A stretch of 64,000 nt of DNA from CAWVSB01 sp036960375 (GTDB taxonomy: Bacteria; Pseudomonadota; Gammaproteobacteria; Pseudomonadales; CAWVSB01): the NCBI GenBank assembly GCA_036960375.1, contig JBALVY010000008.1:1-64000 (forward strand), written 5' to 3'. The notes beneath the pieces were generated by a model. The model searched no databases and was not told the DNA's origin. It saw nothing but the letters and a program-made list of their open reading frames with translations. A program made the translations under genes and the position numbers. This document shows, piece after piece, positions 14,597-23,040 of the stretch. Numbering within the stretch: position 1 is the first letter of the stretch; every line of letters begins with the position of its first letter.

Positions 14597-15829
14597 CTAA
14601 CGGCCTGGTGGTTGATTCCAGGGCACATATTCAATATCCAGAATATCAACTGGAGTTGAGGTTAGCCACATCACCAGTCTAAATCCGTCGGTAACATAGG
14701 GGTCGCCGGTAAAGTTCCCTCTAGGCTTACCGATGGGGGCGGCAATGGCGCCCTCTGCATAGGCGAATTTTTTAATGGCTTGTGAATAGGCCAAATTTTC
14801 CAGTAGGAATTCACGGGTTTCGTCTACGTCCGGGTCAATTTTGTGCGTAGTGATGGTTTTGGTCGTAAAGCGTACTCCAATATCACGGCTGATCTGCCCC
14901 ATCCAAACTGGCACCCCTTGATATGTTACCGGCGACATCCACAATCGCAGGTGGTTTCGTTCGTGGATATTACTACGCGCCTTCTGAAAGGCAACATCTT
15001 GCACTCGATCAAATACATACAGGCCACTCACCGGTGAGTAACGGTAAGCGCCGCCGCTGAAGAAGGAACGTGCGGTTTTCCACATCGTGGCGCTGGTTAT
15101 CGTTTCGGTTTCGTCCCAGCCGGCTCTAATAAAGGCGGCATAAACATCTGCAGGTGTTGCAATAATAACCAGATTGACGGGGTCGCCATCGCCTTCGCCG
15201 GTTTTATCAGTGGTACAGCAGGTTTGATCTGCAAGATAAGCGGTAAGCTCAGCTGCATCAAGGTCCCTGATTTCTTTTGCGCCATGTCTATTTTCCCAAT
15301 CTACATTGTAGTGGTCGATATGCAGACCAGGAACGGAAACGAAAAATGTAAATGTTGTCAGCGAGCCGGAACCGATGATATCGACATTAAACGACTTGGT
15401 GCCCTCATCCAATGCACTAAATATGAAACCACTTTGCGTTTCACCGGGCATAATTCTGGTGTTGAGGCTTTGACCGAAGAACTTTATATCGAGGACAGCA
15501 GATGAATCGCTTTGGGGAATGAGTTTTAAATCGAGGTTGGCGGCTTCGATGGGAGAAAAGTAGTTAGGGTCTAGACCAACGGGTAAAAATGACACTTCCT
15601 CATCGCTGGCATTAGTGATTTCTAACCACACTGGCTGTACACCGCGTTTGTAGAGATCCGATTTGAATAATTTCCTGGTTTCATCGCGGTCCGGAACAGC
15701 GGCTGTTACGGTAATATCCCCTTTTATTTGGGTTTGCGCACGGCTGCGGTAGTCTTCAGTAGTTGTTGGCTTGGATGCGCATGCACTGAGCAGTAGTAGA
15801 AGCGAAGCCAGACAAATTAGTCGCTTCAT
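14597..15829 (-). CDS. Lipoprotein with LssY_C-like domain (second of a pair)
   Basis: 410 residues. Signal peptide with lipobox LSAC (about residues 13-16), then a beta-rich N-terminal half with VQPVWLEITNASDEEVSFLP, and from about residue 215 a region (PVNLVIIATPADVYAAFIRAGW, HLRLWMSP, HKIDPDVDETREFL) resembling the C-terminal LssY_C domain, found as an extension in some LssY/PAP2-type proteins. Its start overlaps the end of the upstream paralogue by four bases (ATGA), so the two form an operon. Molecular function unknown. Outer membrane or periplasm-facing location inferred. Confidence 0.72.
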   Translation of the reverse strand: MKRLICLASLLLLLSACASKPTTTEDYRSRAQTQIKGDITVTAAVPDRDETRKLFKSDLYKRGVQPVWLEITNASDEEVSFLPVGLDPNYFSPIEAANLDLKLIPQSDSSAVLDIKFFGQSLNTRIMPGETQSGFIFSALDEGTKSFNVDIIGSGSLTTFTFFVSVPGLHIDHYNVDWENRHGAKEIRDLDAAELTAYLADQTCCTTDKTGEGDGDPVNLVIIATPADVYAAFIRAGWDETETITSATMWKTARSFFSGGAYRYSPVSGLYVFDRVQDVAFQKARSNIHERNHLRLWMSPVTYQGVPVWMGQISRDIGVRFTTKTITTHKIDPDVDETREFLLENLAYSQAIKKFAYAEGAIAAPIGKPRGNFTGDPYVTDGFRLVMWLTSTPVDILDIEYVPWNQPPGR

Positions 15830-17085
15830 TGGTTTCTCCCCTTGTCCCAGTCCAGCAAAATTGTATCGAGTACGGAATAGGGTGTGCCGGAAACCCAGGC
15901 AACTATTCGTTTTCCATCGGTAAAATATGGACTACCGTCGAAATCCATTAGCGGCTTGTCGAAGGGGACCTTATTGCCGGAATCGGACCAGGCGAATGCT
16001 TTCATTCCTTGTTTGTACCATATGTTCTGCATCATAAAACTTCGTGCGTCGTCGACATCGGGATCGAGATGAGCGCCTGAAAACCTGAGATCTTGATAGC
16101 GTCGCTGACCGACAAAGTTGGTGACCTGAGCTAACCACACCTCCTCGCCATCAACGAGTATTGGTGCCAGCCATAACCTCATCTCATTGCGATCGATACG
16201 GTTCTCACGCTGAATTCTAAAAATCGCGTCCGGCTGGCGTCCGTAAAGGTGGTAAATCGAACTGTTCGTATCGAGATCTTCATCACTGTTCGCTAGTGAT
16301 TCATACCATCCGGCCCTCAGTAGCGCGCGCAAGACATCAATACCATCGCCGACAATGATTGCATTTACCGGTAAACCCTTGGCTTCTCCTTTTTCGTCGG
16401 TGGTATTTACAGGAAAGCCATCGATCGCGTCACGTAGCTCATCAGCGCTCAGATCTCTGACGGTACTGTCGGCATATAACTGATCGAAATTGATATTAGC
16501 GTGATCTGGAACAAAGCCCGGCACATTGATAAAAAAGGCGAAATCTTGTGTCTCTGTCATACCAAATAAATCAACGCTAAAGCTCTTTGTGCCTGGGCTT
16601 AAGTGTGTGAATACAAACCCGGAAATGGTCTCGCCCGGGGCCACAAAACGGCTGATGCCCGATTTATAAAAGCGCTTGTCCATTGAGTGCCGGGCAGCTT
16701 CGGAAAAACCACCTCTGAGCTTATAGGAGACCTCCAGTGGCGAAAAATAGTTAGAGTCGACGCTCGATAAAGCAAAACGTACGTTTTGGTCTCCCTGATT
16801 GCTGATTTCTAACCAAACCGGCTGAATGCCATTTGCGTAGAGTGGAACACCAAATAGCGAAGCGGATTCTTCTTCGCCGGGCACGGCTGCTTTGACCGTA
16901 AGAGGCTCAAATATCTGGATCTCTGCTCGTTGACGCAAAGATTCTACATTCATGGGTTCAGGTGTGTAGGGCGCTGTACTACAGGCGGAAAGAAATATAA
17001 GGAAGAGTAGTGCGCCAAGAGCGGTCTTATTAGAAGTAGTACATGGCGCTGGTTTGGCCGCGGTGTTTTTGTAAAACTTTGTCAC
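15826..17085 (-). CDS. Lipoprotein with LssY_C-like domain (first of a pair)
   Basis: 419 residues and paralogous to the following gene. A longer N-terminal leader of about 20 residues precedes the hydrophobic core and the lipobox LSAC (C35). It shares VQPVWLEISN-like wording (here IQPVWLEISNQGDQNVRF), the PVNAIIVGDGIDVLRALLRAGWYES region, MRLWLAP, and HLDPDVDDARSFM. The pair differ mainly in loop regions. A likely product of tandem duplication; they may form a heteromer. The 313-base upstream gap (17086-17398) is shared with the divergent HAD-PlsC gene and must hold both promoters; I see no clear dyad in it. Confidence 0.72.
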   Translation of the reverse strand: MTKFYKNTAAKPAPCTTSNKTALGALLFLIFLSACSTAPYTPEPMNVESLRQRAEIQIFEPLTVKAAVPGEEESASLFGVPLYANGIQPVWLEISNQGDQNVRFALSSVDSNYFSPLEVSYKLRGGFSEAARHSMDKRFYKSGISRFVAPGETISGFVFTHLSPGTKSFSVDLFGMTETQDFAFFINVPGFVPDHANINFDQLYADSTVRDLSADELRDAIDGFPVNTTDEKGEAKGLPVNAIIVGDGIDVLRALLRAGWYESLANSDEDLDTNSSIYHLYGRQPDAIFRIQRENRIDRNEMRLWLAPILVDGEEVWLAQVTNFVGQRRYQDLRFSGAHLDPDVDDARSFMMQNIWYKQGMKAFAWSDSGNKVPFDKPLMDFDGSPYFTDGKRIVAWVSGTPYSVLDTILLDWDKGRNQ

Positions 17086-17398
17086 TTAAACTATTTCCTG
17101 ATTCCAAATCATACGGAATATCAATCCCGTTGGGTCTCTCATAAGAATTGTAACGGCTTTAAGATTGATTAGCTGCTATATTGCGCACCTTTCTGGTGCT
17201 GTCTTTGGTACATATGTCCAATGTGGACCGCAGCTGCCAGTCTTGTCTTTTAATATACCCGATTTTTGTTCTCTGTAACCTCTTTGTCACAGAGCTGCAG
17301 TAAGCTGTCGGCTTAATTTTGTGGCATCGGGCGTTATTGGCAAGAATATTGCTTTAGCTATAGCACGTAGCTGAATTTTTACTATTCCGGGGGGAATC
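17086..17398. other. Intergenic region between lipoprotein pair and HAD-PlsC gene
   Basis: 313 bases between divergent genes. It must contain promoters in both directions. The only element I can support is a strong Shine-Dalgarno, GGGGGAATC, directly before the ATG at 17399. No gene, repeat or convincing dyad was seen. Confidence 0.6.
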
Positions 17399-18880
17399 AT
17401 GGCAATTAATCGAATGGTCCAGGATCACGTTTCAAGTGTGGCTCAAGTAGAGCCTCAAGGGCAGGTTATTGCCTACTTCGATCTCGATAGGACACTCATT
17501 CTGGGTTATTCGGCTTTGGCGCTGGCAATTGAGTGTGTGCGCAGTCGCGTGCCTGGTATGCGTAAAGTGGCAAAAGAGTTACTGGCAAATAGGGAAAAGC
17601 GCGCTAGTGGCGGCGATTATACTGCTGCGTATGAAAAACTGGTCGGGGCTATGACTGGTATTAGTGAGTCAGCAATGCAGGCGGCAGGTGAGCGGGCCTT
17701 CTCTCGCAATTTGGCCTCCAGTGTTTATCGGGAAGCTCAGCAGATTGTACAGGCACACAAGGCTATGGGGCACCATGTGGCGATAATCACCGCAGCCTCG
17801 AGTTATCAGGTTGACCCCATTGCGCGTTCTCTGGGCATTGAAGACGTCTACTGTAGCCGTTTAACTACAGAAGATGGGCTGCTTACGGGTAAGCTGGATG
17901 ACGGTCTTTGTTATGGCGAAGGCAAGGTAAAGGCGGCCAAAGTTGTTGCACAAAGATTAGATGCACGCCTGCAAGACGCCTGGTTTTATTCCGACAGCGA
18001 AGATGATCTTCCCTTGTTGGAGGCAGTAGGTCACCCTGTAGCGACGAATCCTTCCTCAATTCTTGCTGCATATGCGCGAGACAAAGACTGGGCTGAACTG
18101 AATTTTTGTAGCCGGGGTAAACCCAATTTACAGAGTGTGCTACGTTCGGCTCTTGTTGCCAATGCGGTGGTGACCACGGCTGCCGCCGGAGCTGCGTCCT
18201 GGCTTTTCTCTCGCTCACCTGAAAAAGCCACCAATCGTATGACCAGCTGGTTAGGCGATGTGGGTTCGGTGTTTGCAGGTTTGGAGTTTGAAATAGAGGG
18301 TGCCGAGCATCTGGAAGAGATCAGACCGGCCATATTCACCTTTAACCACCAGAGTTATCTCGATACCGTGGTAATGGCGCACCTGGTCAGACACGACATG
18401 GTGGCTTTTTGTAAGAGCGAAGTGGCGGACAATAGATTTCTGGGTCCATTACTTAAGGCGCACGGAACCATATTTATCGATAGAGACGCTGCAGATCAGT
18501 CGCTGTGTATGGAACAGGCCAAGCAGGCGCTCGTTGGTGGTAAAAGTCTGGTTATAGCCCCCGAAGGGACTCGCAGTGCGACCGGAGAATTACTGGATTT
18601 CAAACCGGGTGCGTTTTATCTGGCGAAAAAGATGGGCGTGCCGATTGTGCCTGTAGTATTGCATAACGTCGCAGATGCCCTGCCCAAGGGACGCTTATTA
18701 CTGCGGCCGGCCACCATCCAGGTCACCGTGCTGCCACCAATATTCCCTGCACAGATTAAAAATCTACGTCGTTCTAGTAAGCAGCTGCACACTGATTATA
18801 GTGATACATTGCAGACGGCCTGGTGCTCAGAGGAGTATCAGTTAGCTAATCCGGTGTTGCCACTGCTTGAAGCCAGTTAG
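17399..18880 (+). CDS. HAD phosphatase-PlsC acyltransferase fusion protein
   Basis: 493 residues in two domains. Residues about 20-230 form a HAD-IB phosphatase like SerB, with the nucleophile motif DLDRT at 28-32, IITAASSYQ as motif II, a lysine near 176, and YSDSEDDLP as motif IV. Residues about 290-480 form a PlsC-type 1-acylglycerol-3-phosphate acyltransferase with HX4D at 317-322 (NHQSYLD), FIDRD, APEGTRS and VPIVPVVLHN. Such fusions occur in actinobacteria and some proteobacteria. The pair of activities suggests acylation to phosphatidate and a dephosphorylation step, possibly yielding diacylglycerol, but this is inference. It overlaps the convergent lipase gene by 35 bases and is a paralogue of 23041-24582. 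Confidence 0.92.
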   Translation: MAINRMVQDHVSSVAQVEPQGQVIAYFDLDRTLILGYSALALAIECVRSRVPGMRKVAKELLANREKRASGGDYTAAYEKLVGAMTGISESAMQAAGERAFSRNLASSVYREAQQIVQAHKAMGHHVAIITAASSYQVDPIARSLGIEDVYCSRLTTEDGLLTGKLDDGLCYGEGKVKAAKVVAQRLDARLQDAWFYSDSEDDLPLLEAVGHPVATNPSSILAAYARDKDWAELNFCSRGKPNLQSVLRSALVANAVVTTAAAGAASWLFSRSPEKATNRMTSWLGDVGSVFAGLEFEIEGAEHLEEIRPAIFTFNHQSYLDTVVMAHLVRHDMVAFCKSEVADNRFLGPLLKAHGTIFIDRDAADQSLCMEQAKQALVGGKSLVIAPEGTRSATGELLDFKPGAFYLAKKMGVPIVPVVLHNVADALPKGRLLLRPATIQVTVLPPIFPAQIKNLRRSSKQLHTDYSDTLQTAWCSEEYQLANPVLPLLEAS

Positions 18881-19685
18881 CTATTTCGCCAAATATGGCT
18901 TCCTGTTCTGGCTCGTTGAAGATCTCGTGATAAAGATCGGGGTATATGTGAAGGTTTTTATTGTTTGATTGGCAACGGTCAAACAGTAGCTGAGACCCTT
19001 CTGGCGCGGCCATTGAATCTTCGCCACCGTGTAATATCAGAATAGGTGTAGTGATTTCATTGGCTCTCGTCCGAATGTTGGCCATGCCTTTAAATAACTC
19101 AGATACAATGCGTGCGCTAAGCTTACCTGTGTAGTTAAGCGGGTCGTTAATATATTTTTCGACGACTTTAGGGTCACGGCTTACGCCAGCTGAGTCTAGC
19201 GCAAGCACGCCCAACTTCGGCACCAGCATAGATAACAGCTTGATGATGTATAGCTGGAACGCCGGCGGTTGAATGGGTGAGGAAATCGCCGGACCGGATA
19301 AAATACAGCCGGATATCTCCGCTTGATGGTCTAATAATATGGTAGTGCTGATTAAACCACCCATGCTATGGCCCACGAGATAGATAGGTAAGTCAGCATG
19401 CTGCGTTTTTATCAGATCGAGAAAGCGTGTTACTGTCCTTGTAAAGTCTGCAAATTTATCGATATAACCGGGCGTGCCGGCGGACTTTCCATGGCCTGGC
19501 AGGTCGATAGCACAAACCGCGTAACCCAGTTGCGTGAAATAGTCCGCAAAGTGTTGGTATCGGCTGCTGTGCTCGGCCAGACCGTGTATCAGCATAATCA
19601 CTGCCTTAATGTCTTGGGCAGGCGACCATTGTTGATAATATATATTACCAATAGGGCTTTCGAATGTGCTTTCTAAGTGGCTCAT
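18846..19685 (-). CDS. Monoacylglycerol lipase / lysophospholipase-like alpha/beta hydrolase
   Basis: 279 residues, the size of bacterial monoacylglycerol lipases. Nucleophile S107 in GHSMGG; oxyanion strand HGLAEHSSRYQHFADYF (typical HGxxEHSxRY motif of PldB/MGL-type enzymes); acid in HGGEDSMAAP; histidine in YHEIFNEPE. No signal peptide. It would release a fatty acid from a monoacylglycerol or lysophospholipid in the cytoplasm. It ends five bases before gpsA begins to be read back, on the same strand, so it is the last gene of the lipid operon 24582 to 18846. Confidence 0.9.
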   Translation of the reverse strand: MSHLESTFESPIGNIYYQQWSPAQDIKAVIMLIHGLAEHSSRYQHFADYFTQLGYAVCAIDLPGHGKSAGTPGYIDKFADFTRTVTRFLDLIKTQHADLPIYLVGHSMGGLISTTILLDHQAEISGCILSGPAISSPIQPPAFQLYIIKLLSMLVPKLGVLALDSAGVSRDPKVVEKYINDPLNYTGKLSARIVSELFKGMANIRTRANEITTPILILHGGEDSMAAPEGSQLLFDRCQSNNKNLHIYPDLYHEIFNEPEQEAIFGEIANWLQAVATPD

Positions 19686-19690
19686 GTTTT

Positions 19691-20692
19691 TTATCCTGGT
19701 TCAGATTCAGCGCCAGCCTCAAAACGTAACAGACCTCGAAATGCGCGCTTGGCGGTGGATTCACCCTGTAGTACACGATATACATCCTGTGCAATGGGCA
19801 TTTCAATATCGTATTTCTCGGCCAGGGCAATAACCGCAGGAGCACTTTTGGCGCCTTCAGCGACCATCACCATTTCGTCGATGATTTCTTGCATATGGCG
19901 GCCTTTGCCCAGTTCAACGCCTACATGCCGGTTACGGCTTTGTGGGCTGGTGCAGGTGGCAATCATATCGCCCATACCGGCAAGGCCCGCAAAGGTTTCG
20001 GCTTTGCCGCCCATCGCCACACCTAATCGCGTTATTTCGGCCAAGCCTCGGGTTATAAGCGCTGAGCGGGTATTGTCACCGGCGCCCTGACCGTCACCCA
20101 TGCCAACGGCAATGGCTATGATGTTTTTTAATACTCCACCGAGTTCACAGCCAATTAAGTCGTTATTGGTATAGACACGAAACAGTCCGCTATTAAAAAG
20201 TGACTGCAATTCTTTGACGATAACTTCATCTTCCATTGCGATAACACTGGCAGCGGCCTGGCCTGCGGCAATTTCGCGGGCGAGATTAGGCCCCGTTAAT
20301 ACAGCGGCGGGGTGGCCTGGTAATACCTCGCGGATAATCTCAGTCATGCGCATACCGGTGTCGAGTTCCAGCCCTTTGGTTAGGCTGATAATAGGCACCC
20401 AGGGGCGAATGTGATCCTTGATTTGCTCAAGTACTGCACGGAAATTATGTGAAGGTATGCCCATGATAATCACATCGGAGTTTGCGGCGACTTCGACAAT
20501 ATCGGCATTGGCCTTCAGGTTTTTCGGTAATATCGCACCTGGCAAATATTTTTCATTGGTGCGGTGCAGATTGATTTCTTCTACCGTTTTTGGGTCTCTC
20601 GCCCACAGGGTGATGGGCGCGTTACGAGCGACCAGGGCAGCAACTGTTGTGCCCCATGAACCTCCGCCTAGTGAGCCAACGTGTAATTTCAT
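19691..20692 (-). CDS. gpsA: NAD(P)H-dependent glycerol-3-phosphate dehydrogenase
   Basis: 333 residues, standard length. N-terminal Rossmann motif GSLGGGSWGTTVA, then LWARDPKTVEEIN, SLTKGLELDTG, VLTGPNLAREIAAG, and the catalytic-lysine helix VLKNIIAIAVGMGDGQGAG with the TRGLAEITRLG block, all diagnostic of GpsA. It reduces dihydroxyacetone phosphate to sn-glycerol-3-phosphate, the first precursor of phospholipids. It lies between the PlsB-like gene (24 bases upstream) and the lipase, consistent with an operon for glycerolipid assembly. This may or may not be the only gpsA of the genome. Confidence 0.97.
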   Translation of the reverse strand: MKLHVGSLGGGSWGTTVAALVARNAPITLWARDPKTVEEINLHRTNEKYLPGAILPKNLKANADIVEVAANSDVIIMGIPSHNFRAVLEQIKDHIRPWVPIISLTKGLELDTGMRMTEIIREVLPGHPAAVLTGPNLAREIAAGQAAASVIAMEDEVIVKELQSLFNSGLFRVYTNNDLIGCELGGVLKNIIAIAVGMGDGQGAGDNTRSALITRGLAEITRLGVAMGGKAETFAGLAGMGDMIATCTSPQSRNRHVGVELGKGRHMQEIIDEMVMVAEGAKSAPAVIALAEKYDIEMPIAQDVYRVLQGESTAKRAFRGLLRFEAGAESEPG

Positions 20693-20716
20693 CTGCGTTT
20701 CCTCAGTTCTCTTTTC

Positions 20717-23029
20717 TTATCGGGCATTGGCGATAGCAGCGATACGGTTAAGCTGTTTAATTAAGTCGTGTAACTCGCGCGCCGAAGCAATCCGTTTTTC
20801 CGCTAACTCGCTGCCTTCCCCCTCGGTGAGATTACGATGGGAAAATAGCTGATAAGCATTTTTGAATAAAATCTTGCCTATTGATGCTTCGCTACTAATG
20901 CGTCGTTGCATATAAGCCTGTCGTCCATACTTTAGGGCTGTGTCAACCACGGTTTTTTGATCCATGGTTTCGCCTGGCTTCAGTCTTGCCAATAAATCGG
21001 AAACCACGGTATAAGCTTCGGCATAGGTGAGCAATACCGTATGTGCAACCAAAGGCGTCATGCATTCAAATAGTTGCAGGTAAACCGCTTGGCCACCGCC
21101 AATTTTAGCTTCCCAGTGTGCATCACAGCGAGTCAGTTCCTGTCTGATTTCTTGATGAAATTCTTCCGTGGGCGCATAGAAAAACTCGAATTTGAATAAA
21201 TCCCGTAAACGATCAACTTCAGACCAGAACGTTTCACTAGCATTCTCTGCGGGCGCATCACTGGCCGCCAAGAGTGATAGTTCGATAATGGCTTTATTGA
21301 CAAAGAAGTGGATAACCGTATTGCGGTAGTAGCTGGCGACAGGATGTTGCTCCGGCGCAATACCGTAAACTTCGTCGGGGCCTTCGTCATACCGTGCGAC
21401 CATACCCTCGTCAACCATTAGGTCGAGTACTTTTTGGGTATGTAGCGCATTTTTAGGCTGAAAGTCGCTGGATATTCTTATGCCACGTATTTGTGCCCAA
21501 TCGTGTAGGGCCTGTACTGCTTGTTTCAGCTCTATTGTGGTTATGGCTTGTGGTGCGGCGCCTAATAAACTCATGCAGACGATGGAAGGCAGCGTAATAG
21601 GCGTTACCTTATTGGCGGCAACGGCGACTTCGAAGGCGACTTTGGAAAGAGCCAGACTATCATTTGGGTCGGGCGCAGTCGCTAGTATGACCGGTTCTCC
21701 CATATCCATATAAGCACGGCCCATAGGTTTACGCAGGCTGGCGATATAGCCGATAAACCAACTGAGAGATTCGGCAGATTTTGCTCGTCCTGTTTGTTCC
21801 GTGGCGTATTCGTCGACATCGCGAATAATGTCATAGCTGATGGAAATGGGAATAATGTGAATATTTTCTGAGCCTGCTTCGTAACAGGCTTCCAGTACGT
21901 ATTTGAGTAAGCCGTACCTGGGTGGCATCAGTTTACCCAGTCGAGATCTGGTTCCCTCAAAGGCCCAACTCATGGGGAAGCGCTTTTGCATCAGGTAGCC
22001 GATATAATGGCGCAGGGTAAGTTTATAGAGTGGGTTGTCCTGAAAGGTTCGGCGAATAAAAATGGCACCAGCACGACGTAATAAATACCCCAGCCCGAGA
22101 AAGTTCATATTCGCACCGCCAAACATATGCGGTGTTGGAAAATCGTTGTCGTATAAAACCCTGGGAAGGACCATGCCGTCGAGGTATGTTTTGTGTGTCC
22201 ATAATAAAAGAGCGGGGTTTTCACGTACCAGCGTGCGCATTTTTTCAATATCATTTTTATCGCAAACTATTTCATCTTCGTAGCCAAGGCCGAGCACATA
22301 CTTATTAAATTTGGCGTATAAGTCGAGATAAAAAGTACTGGGAATAGAGATCATTTCCTTCATGTATTTGGCTGACTCTTTCATTAAATCAGCTGGATCT
22401 CTGTCTTCATTTTTTGCCAGTATGGCTACATCATCGTTGAAAGCCTTGCTGGCGGTCAGGTTTTGGGACACATAGCGAGGTACTTTGTAGCGCCCGCCTT
22501 GCAGGCGACGCTCGGCAACATCTAAAGAGATGCCGGCTTGTTGCGCGACATAGGGTGCAAATACGTTTTGTTGATCAGAATGTTGCAGCAGCGAGAATCG
22601 TTGTTTTAATTCGCCTATTGTGCCGGGCGCGGCGGCAACACATATGGCGCGGTTTGGGCTCTTTTGCAGTATTTGTTTGGCTCTGAATGCCGGTGGCCGT
22701 CTAGGATCGCCAAAAACAAAATCACGAATACTCAATTTGGTGTCATTGAAATCTTTTTCGGGAATCCAAACGACTCTTACGGGTGCCAGTAATACTTCAT
22801 TGTCCTGCTCGAGTTTACTCGCTAGATCCTTGCTGTCTATTTCTCCTCTGCCGGCTGTTAAATGAATAACGGCTGTTGAGTATTCCGGACTGTCCGGGGT
22901 CTGGCTGTCGCTTATCCAGTTACGTAACAGTTGCTCTTCTACTTTGTTAGCGCAGTCAAGTATGAATACCAACTCGTTACTACTAGTAGAGGGCCAGGGG
23001 TTTTCTGTTTGGCTAGTCGTGTCTGACAT
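20717..23029 (-). CDS. PlsB-like glycerol-3-phosphate 1-O-acyltransferase
   Basis: 770 residues, near the usual 800 of PlsB. The four acyltransferase blocks are in order: WTHKTYLD (HX4D at 279-284), GAIFIRRTF, FEGTRSRLGK, and IIPISISYD. The glutamate and arginine of block III and the arginine pair of block II bind glycerol-3-phosphate in this family. The C-terminal 300 residues are helical and of unknown role. It acylates position 1 of glycerol-3-phosphate at the inner membrane with acyl-ACP or acyl-CoA. Its neighbours make the substrate (gpsA) and use the product (PlsC domains), which supports the call. Not close enough to E. coli PlsB for me to assign the symbol. Confidence 0.9.
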   Translation of the reverse strand: MSDTTSQTENPWPSTSSNELVFILDCANKVEEQLLRNWISDSQTPDSPEYSTAVIHLTAGRGEIDSKDLASKLEQDNEVLLAPVRVVWIPEKDFNDTKLSIRDFVFGDPRRPPAFRAKQILQKSPNRAICVAAAPGTIGELKQRFSLLQHSDQQNVFAPYVAQQAGISLDVAERRLQGGRYKVPRYVSQNLTASKAFNDDVAILAKNEDRDPADLMKESAKYMKEMISIPSTFYLDLYAKFNKYVLGLGYEDEIVCDKNDIEKMRTLVRENPALLLWTHKTYLDGMVLPRVLYDNDFPTPHMFGGANMNFLGLGYLLRRAGAIFIRRTFQDNPLYKLTLRHYIGYLMQKRFPMSWAFEGTRSRLGKLMPPRYGLLKYVLEACYEAGSENIHIIPISISYDIIRDVDEYATEQTGRAKSAESLSWFIGYIASLRKPMGRAYMDMGEPVILATAPDPNDSLALSKVAFEVAVAANKVTPITLPSIVCMSLLGAAPQAITTIELKQAVQALHDWAQIRGIRISSDFQPKNALHTQKVLDLMVDEGMVARYDEGPDEVYGIAPEQHPVASYYRNTVIHFFVNKAIIELSLLAASDAPAENASETFWSEVDRLRDLFKFEFFYAPTEEFHQEIRQELTRCDAHWEAKIGGGQAVYLQLFECMTPLVAHTVLLTYAEAYTVVSDLLARLKPGETMDQKTVVDTALKYGRQAYMQRRISSEASIGKILFKNAYQLFSHRNLTEGEGSELAEKRIASARELHDLIKQLNRIAAIANAR

Positions 23030-23040
23030 GGAAAATCCCG

